The position numbers and the translations under genes are program-made. 64,000 bases of DNA, from positions 20,269,504-20,333,503 of the forward strand of contig JAVHZZ010000003.1 of assembly GCA_036250195.1 (NCBI GenBank), in the 5' to 3' direction. Within the stretch, counting starts at the first letter, position 1. The number at the start of each line of letters is the position of its first letter. Below are positions 57,977 through 64,000 of this stretch, piece after piece. The DNA comes from Mixophyes australis (taxonomy: Eukaryota > Chordata > Amphibia > Anura > Limnodynastidae). The notes below the pieces were generated by a model. It made no database searches. It was not told where the DNA came from and saw only the letters and a list, made by a program, of their open reading frames with translations.

Positions 57977-58654
57977 CACTAGACTCACAACATTTGACAG
58001 CCTGTCCTACCTGTTCTTGTCACTTTTACCACCTGTGGCTGTTGGTTTTTTTAGTTGCGGCTTGTCTGTATCCTGGAATGTTGAGGGCCCTATTTGGAAA
58101 AAATAATGGGTACATTTAGAAAATTCCAACCAGCCCCGGCATTAAATAAATAGGACCCACAATTAATACTTAGGCCTTCCTCCAGCCCCAACATTAAATT
58201 AATAGTATCACCATTTAATAAATAAACCTGATACCCTCCCTCCAAACAGCCCCAGCAATAAATTAATAGCAAGTACATTTAATACATCTATTTCCCACAA
58301 CCATTCCCAGCATTAAATAATATTCACATTTAATAGATAGCCCTCATCCCCACAGTCAGCCTCACATTCAATTATAGACCCAAAACACCTCAGCATTAAA
58401 TTAAAGGTCCCATCACCCCCTCCCTATAGTGTTCTCTGTGCATCCCCCCTCCCTATAGTTTAGTAAAAAAAACGGCAGCCCACCTATAGTTTAGTATAGT
58501 CAGCCCCCCTATGCCACACAGTAGTGCCCCCAAACAATATTATGCCACACAGGAGTGTCCCCAATGTTATGCCACACAGTAGTACTAAAAATTCACAAAT
58601 GCCACGCTATAGTGTCCCCAATTCATTTTGTGCCTGCAATAGTGCCATCCAATT

Positions 58655-58668
58655 CATATATATCTATC

Positions 58669-58714
<46 letters not shown>

Positions 58715-58772
58715 TGAGACATATATATATATATATATGACATATATATATATGACATAAATATATATAAAC
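58655..58772. repeat. (TA)n/(CA)n compound microsatellite
   Basis: TATATATA blocks with ATC and GAC interruptions around a (CA)11 tract at 58692-58713. Confidence 0.95.
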
Positions 58773-59119
58773 AAGTTGCTGAAAGCTACTTACCCATATG
58801 TTGATTGTAGAAGCCTCTGTGCTCCTTGGTGCACCTTGATGCTCCTCTACTTTTGATGCACTCACCGCAGGCAATCAGCTGACAGGGGGAGGGGTCGGGT
58901 CACATGATCGCAGCTGCGATCGCATTTGAAAGATGACTGGCTGTCAGTGACAGCCAGTCATCTTTCAATTGGGATCGCAGCTGGGATCACATTTGAAGCA
59001 GCGGCGACGCCGGGGAGGGGGACGGGCAGCTCCGCCCACTTTTTAAAGGGGGTGTGGCCGTAAGGCAGCGGGGCCCACCGGTGAGTTTTCCGGTAACCCG
59101 GTGGGCCAGTCCGCAGCTG

Positions 59120-59312
59120 TGCACTGCCACCTGTTGTCTGTAGCTGGTATAGCGGCGGATCCTCACATGTTGCAGCTGTCAGTCTTGACAGTGCACTGCC
59201 ACCTGTTGTCTGTAGCTGGTATAGCAACAGATACTCACATAATACAGCTGTTAATGTTGACATTACATTGCCACCTGTTGTCTGTAGCTGGTATAGCGGC
59301 GGATCCTCCTAA
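59120..59312. repeat. 72-bp minisatellite, right part (about 2.7 units)
   Basis: Continues the array of 57057-57585 in phase after the hAT-like insertion. It ends at GGCGGATCCTCC. Confidence 0.95.
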
Positions 59313-61430
59313 TAAAGTAATGAGAAAAGAGTGTCATGACAGGGTTATTAATAAATGTAAAAGTCACAATTTCCAGTTAAAATGCAATGAAATACAAACA
59401 CCCCCACATTTGTCCTTTACTGCTTTATAAATCCAATGGAAATATTCTTCCCTGTAGTAGTCCAAATGGAAATAATAAATAATACAAATAGACGGCCGTG
59501 ACTTGTCCTAACCTTTCCACAATGGTAATTGCCATCACATAAAGACACAATACGCAAATAGCCAATCAGAACTAACTAAATGGAAACAGTGCTGCTGATG
59601 TCACCATCCGCACCGCATAATTTTACACCAGGCCTCCAGCACCCAGAAAAGTTACGGCTCCTAAGAAGCTTTTCTGGGGACGCATGTAATGCTCATTGTG
59701 TTGCTTCTCCAGGTGATCTGCTGCACTTACATGGACATGTCCTTACTGTACTCAACTAGTGCTTGCCCGCCCCCGTTCTGCCTCTCCAGGGTACAGGGGC
59801 TGCAAGTCTAAGATACGCCCAACACTGGATCTGGACACATTTTAGTGTGGGCCAGATTCATGTTCGAACGTAAGAAACTTTACGTGGAGTATCTTGCATG
59901 AAATTGCTATGCGCAGAAAACGGAGCTTACGCCAATAACAGCAACTGCATGCAATTCATGTCTGAACGCAAATGACACATCCGACTGCCTACACTTTGAG
60001 GGGCGGAACAGGGGTGGAAAGGGGCAGACTAACGTGAGCTTTGTCCAGTACGGGAATACTGAGGGCGTGCTAACGCAGATGCGGCCGATTCAAGTCCTGG
60101 ATTTCTCCTAAGTACGCCTGGTGTCAGCCGTATCATTTGCACCAGATACAGGGCAGGCGTAGGTGTTAACTGATAGTGATGACTGACACGGCATAATCTT
60201 TGGAAAACCACACTTATGCGTGCCGCAAGCTAGCACATAAAATGTGTATGCATGCAGAAAGAACATATTCTTGTGCCTATAACGTGCTCTGTTCCATCTG
60301 TCTACGTAAAGCAAGTAACGTTTAGACACAGCGTACTTGCACCCAGATTCAAACTGAAACGCATCTTGAGATCCACTTGGATTTTGATACGGGCTCAAGT
60401 TCCGTTATCATCTTTAAACCTCAACTTGCTGCAAGTTGCATTCTGATTATGACTCAGGCCCTAGGCCATAGAGATGGTCCTGCACCCAACTCTAGATAAG
60501 GCCCTTAATCTTTAGATCTCTTTAATAACAATTCAAAACGCATTTTCAATATTTTAACGCATGATGCAATTTTATATACAGATATTTGAAAAGTTCCAAG
60601 ATTGGTTTTTAAGAGAGAACTTTCCTGCCCTTGGTAGATTAAGACCGACTCAAGATATTCTTATAAAGATTTTGTGGCTGAACACTCAGAAGGTTATTTT
60701 AAGTGCAGGCGCAATAGATCTTACCTGTAAACGTTCTGGTAATAAGCTTACAACATTTAATCCATTGTCAATAATTCATCACATTCCATTCAGAGTTCTC
60801 TCCAGTCTGACATTCCATTCAGAGTTATGTAAACTGCAATGCTAAATTTGTTTCCTCTATTTTAAGTTGTGGTTGCGGTTTCCACCAGAAGGCTGAAATC
60901 TCGTTATTTACATACTGCATAAAAGGTACTTCTACAATAACTATTCAATGGACCCTCGTTCCCGTATTGACATTGAACATATAACACAGAAAATGGGCAG
61001 TTATTCCCAATGCAGAAATCTATGCCAGAGAGAGAGTCCTATTGGATCTCAATGGGGCTTATTTATTATTGAGAGCCCCATCGTGGTTCAGTTATTGAAA
61101 AGTGAAACTCCTGCTGGAAAGTGTGCGGTCACTTAATGGGGGTGCCATGACGTTGTGTGGTACCTCACTCACTCTTACCCTCCTCTTCTGCTTCGGCTAT
61201 GTTGTGGGCATGGCATTTGCAGCCAGAAGGTCCCCTGTTTAAACAAGATAACATGGAGTCGACCAGTTGTGGATCTAGACTTTTATTTTTTTGAGGGGGG
61301 TGGTGGTTTATCGATTAATTCCGACTTCTCCCCCTCTCCAGTTCTGACTCCTGTGCCCTAAAATACTGTTGCACAAATTATTGTATTTTAGGACACAAGT
61401 CGGTCAGGTTTGTTCTTTGGTTTTTTTTAA
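59313..61430. other. No gene seen; possible old Harbinger-like element
   Basis: GGGCCAGATTCATGTTCG at 59849 and ACTCAGGCCC ending at 60461 could be termini of an old member of the 53901 family, but flanking bases (TGT and TAG) do not match. Nothing else is supported. Confidence 0.35.
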
Positions 61431-61870
61431 GTGCCCCCTCATCACACTATGCCCCCTTTATTGCATTGTCCCCCTTATCAGCCCAATGTCCTCTTCACCA
61501 CACTGTTGCCTCTTCATCATACTGCTCCCCCTTATCACACTGTCCCCCTGCATCAAAATGTGCCACCTTCATCCCACTGTTTTCTGTTATTACACTGTCC
61601 CCTTCATCACACTGCTGCCCTTTCGTCATACTAATCCTCTTATCACACTGTCCTCCTTCATCACAATGTTGCCCCCTTTATCATACTGCTGCCCCTTCAT
61701 CACACTGTACCCCCTTCATCACACTGTATCCTCTTCATCACACTGTGCCCCTTCATCACACTGTGCCCTCTTCATTACCCGGCTGCCCCCTTCATCACAC
61801 CGTGCCACCTTCATCACACAGTGTCCTCTTCATCACACTGTGCCCTCTTCATTACCTGGCTGCCCCCTTC
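61431..61870. repeat. Degenerate ~19-21-bp tandem repeat
   Basis: The unit is about CCCCTTCATCACACTGTG with variable C runs, roughly 20 diverged copies. The long frames on the plus strand are products of the repeat. Confidence 0.85.
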
Positions 61871-61879
61871 ATCATACTG

Positions 61880-61966
61880 GAGCACCCGGAGGAAAACCTA
61901 CGCAAACACGGGGAGAACATACAAACTCCACACAGATAAGGCCATGGTCAGGAATCAAACTCATGA
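61880..61966 (-). mobile_element. SINE head/body fragment
   Basis: Plus-strand GGAGCACCCGGAGGAAAACC, ACGGGGAGAACATACAAACT and GATAAGGCCATGGTCAGGAA match the SINE body in minus orientation. It directly precedes another SINE copy. Confidence 0.65.
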
Positions 61967-61979
61967 CATCCCAATAGCT

Positions 61980-62325
61980 AATTATTATTATTATTACCAT
62001 TTATTTAAATAGCGCCACTAATTCCGCAGCGCTGTACAGAGAACTCAATCACATCAGTCCCTGCCCCATTGGGCTTACAGTCTAAATTCCCTAACACACA
62101 CACACACAGACACACACAGACTAGGGTCAATTTGTTAGCAGCCAATTAACCTGCTAGTATGTTTTTGGAGTGTGGGAGGAAACCGGAGCACCTGGAGGAA
62201 ATCCACGCAAACACGGGGAGACATACAGACTCCACACAGATAAGGCCATGGTCGGGAATTGAACTCATGACCCCAGCGCTGTAAGGCAGAAGTGCTAACC
62301 GCTTAGCCACCATGCTGCCCCGTAC
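61980..62325 (-). mobile_element. Full-length tRNA-headed SINE with L2-type tail
   Basis: On the minus strand: head (GGTGGCTAAGCGGTTAGCAC, then TCATGAGTTCAATTCCCGA), body, an internal GT tract (62096-62120 as CA), TAGACTGTAAGCCCAATGGG, CTGTACAGCGCTGCGGAATT, then GGCGCTATTTAAATAAATGG and (TAA)n. It shows the ancestral short form of the internal GT tract. Confidence 0.78.
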
Positions 62326-62659
62326 ATCCCCCGTACAGCCCCCGTACAGCCATGATGTCTAGTTGTGGCAAACCCCCCCCCCCCACACACACACAGTATG
62401 GGGACCTTTACAAAGGGACAGAGACCTCTCTCTCTCATTACATGTGACTTCCAGCCAATCGCACTCACCCCTTCCAAGGATCTCTCCTCCATTCATGCCT
62501 CTCTCCAGGCACTTTCATCCAAAGGCTCTCCAATATTTTTCATACTTGCAAACATAATATTGACATTGTATAAATGAACCCACACCTTGCATATGGGGTA
62601 TATTTATGTAGAGCCAACTGCAAATATTCAAGGCTACTACAAAGATTTTTCTAACAAAC
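62326..62659. other. No gene seen; C13 run with (CA)n
   Basis: C-rich homopolymer and CA repeat at 62371-62396. Nothing else is supported. Confidence 0.4.
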
Positions 62660-62960
62660 CTTTCTCGTTCTCGCTATCAGGCCAGGGTTCTTTACTGTAA
62701 AGGCGGTGTCATCCTGGAATTGCTTAACACAAAAGATGGTGAGGGTAAATTAACAGAAAAATAGATTAGATGCCTTTCTTACATATAATGGTATCTGTAA
62801 CTATAATCACATTACATTGCAATAGGACCTTATAGGGGGGATTAATCCAGGAAATGTATCCAATTGTCATTTTTGGGGTCGGGAAGGAATTTGTTCCTCT
62901 ATGAGGCTAAATTGCTTCAAAATGGATCTACACAATAAGAATGTATGAAACACTTGAGGG
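62660..62960 (+). pseudogene. CR1-superfamily LINE 3' end
   Basis: KAVSSWNCLTQKMV followed by NRLDAFL resembles the end of a CR1-superfamily ORF2 (VSSWNSLP, then a LD-x-x-L segment). Next comes a 3' part with GATTAATCCAGGAAATGTAT, GGGGTCGGGAAGGAATTTG and TTCCTCTATGAGGCTAAATTG. It is heavily 5'-truncated with an in-frame stop. Confidence 0.5.
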
Positions 62961-63136
62961 ACGTGTGTCTCTTTTTCAAATTTAATATGCAACTATGTCA
63001 TAGTATCATTTATGTCTTCTGACTGTATGAGTTAAGTATGAGCCTTTCAGTCATCTGCTTAACTACCCACCTTGTCGGCTACCTCTCCCTCTCATCCCGT
63101 CTTCCCCCTTCCTCTCTCGTTCTGTGTGGTTCTATC

Positions 63137-64000
63137 CAGTGTCGGACTGGGTCATGAAGGGCCCACCGGGGGACTGCAAAGCTAGGGGCCCACCAGAGGG
63201 GGTGTGGCCAGCATCATAGAGGCGGGGCCTGACACTAGAGGGGGGAGTGGTCAGCCCATGAAGGACAGCTAGCATCATAGTGTAGTATATAAAGAATGCA
63301 GTGTGTATATAAAGAGTACACAGTCTTGACCTCCCCCTTAGATTGGGTAGAACAGTCACCAAAAATCTGGATTGTCTCACTAGAATCAGAATATTTGACA
63401 GACTGTCCTACCTGTTCTTGTCACCACCTGTGGCTGCTGGTTTCTTAAGTTGCGACTTGTCTGGATCCCGGAATGTTGGGTGCCCTATTTTGAAAAAAAA
63501 TGGGTACATTTAGAAAATTCCAACTAGCCCCGGCGTAAAATCTATAGCACCCACAATTAATACTTAGGCCTTCCTCCAGCCCCAACATTAAAGATAGAGT
63601 ATTCTCACTTAATAAATAAACCTATTTCCCTCCCTCCAAACAGCCCCAGCAATAAATGAATATTATTTACGTATAATAAATATACCTATTTCCCACAACA
63701 GTCACTGCCATTAAATAATTCATATTCACATTTAATAAATAGACCTCGTGCTCCTCAAACTCAGCCCCACATTCAATTAATAGCACCTAAACCACCCCAG
63801 GATAAAATTAAAGGTCCTGTCACCCCATCTTAATTTAATAGGCCCCACTCTGAAATTAAATAGCCCACCAATAAATTAAATTGCCCCACCATCACCCCAC
63901 AAATAAAATAGCACCCATTAAATAATTAGCCCCCACCTAAACTCCACCATTAAATTAATAGCCTATCTCCTACCCATGTACTATTAAGGCAACCCCACTC
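63137..64000. mobile_element. Second copy of the 1.5-kb hAT-like element, cut by the window edge
   Basis: Begins CAGTGTCGGACTGGGTC and follows 57586-58430 closely (GGGCCCACCGGGGGACTGC, GTCTGGATCCCGGAATGTTG, the ATTAAAT-rich core). It lacks the nested MITE. The right end is outside the window. Confidence 0.85.

Larger units (their letters stand above)
57586..59119. mobile_element. 1.5-kb hAT-like non-autonomous element inside the 72-bp array
   Basis: Begins CAGTGTCGGACTGGGGC and ends CCAGTCCGCAGCTG. It is flanked by TGCACTGC on both sides (57578-57585 and 59120-59127), an exact 8-bp duplication. It contains the A/T-rich core (58060-58400), TA/CA microsatellites (58659-58770), an inverted repeat (TGAAAGATGACTGGCTGTCA and its complement, 58926-58969) and a nested MITE (57830-57976). 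No transposase. A second copy starts at 63137. Confidence 0.88.

Noticed and set aside
59849..60461. Possible Harbinger-like element with GGGCC ends
   Set aside because: Flanking trinucleotides differ and the termini are diverged. Only noted as possible.
1..64000. tRNA, rRNA and small nuclear RNA genes
   Set aside because: Only the tRNA-like heads of SINE copies were found. None has an intact cloverleaf or sits outside a SINE.

Overview
The window looks like non-coding vertebrate nuclear DNA, most probably from an amphibian (frog-like). This is an inference from the repeat mix, with no marker gene to prove it: CR1-, L2- and L1-type LINE remnants, a tRNA-headed SINE that shares its 3' tail with L2, many short hAT-like and Harbinger-like DNA transposons, very long minisatellites and introns far longer than exons. 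No complete host gene is present. Two short minus-strand stretches (35828-35933 and 13772-13925) have convincing splice sites and open frames. They are best read as an internal and a terminal coding exon, possibly of one gene. A third candidate, a plus-strand terminal exon at 56693-57065, is weak.

Layout. 1-9000: a CR1-type LINE 3' end that has been split by a ~3 kb array of a 44-bp unit, a 47-bp minisatellite and a non-autonomous DNA transposon. 9000-20000: a ~41-bp minisatellite, the putative terminal exon, two MITEs and a 96-bp tandem repeat that stays open for 567 codons. 20000-32000: a SINE whose internal GT tract has expanded to ~900 bp and then received a MITE, other SINE copies, a decayed L1-type LINE and a young L2-type LINE with one visible frameshift. 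32000-37450: DNA-transposon derivatives and the internal exon. 37456-43787: an apparently complete, recent LTR retroelement on the minus strand. 44000-56500: hAT-like and Harbinger-like MITEs, many with perfect target-site duplications, a CTC-rich tract, a 14-bp minisatellite and a Tc1-type transposase fragment. 57000-64000: a 72-bp minisatellite split by a 1.5-kb hAT-like element that itself carries a MITE, then more SINE, CR1 and hAT-like sequence.

The item most worth following is the LTR element. It has 2681-bp LTRs, a 4-bp target duplication (AACA), an 18-nt primer-binding site matching the 3' end of eukaryotic serine tRNA (AGA/TGA type), and an internal region of only 970 bp. Its single long open frame encodes a protein with one CX2CX4HX4C zinc knuckle. 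There is no capsid-length N-terminus, protease, reverse transcriptase or integrase. The LTR is packed with dozens of perfect short hairpins whose stems differ but pair exactly, many with the same CTTGT-type loop. Even the TATA box and CCAAT boxes sit in or beside hairpin loops. It resembles the plant TR-GAG class of non-autonomous elements in layout. I know of no vertebrate counterpart, but no database was searched.
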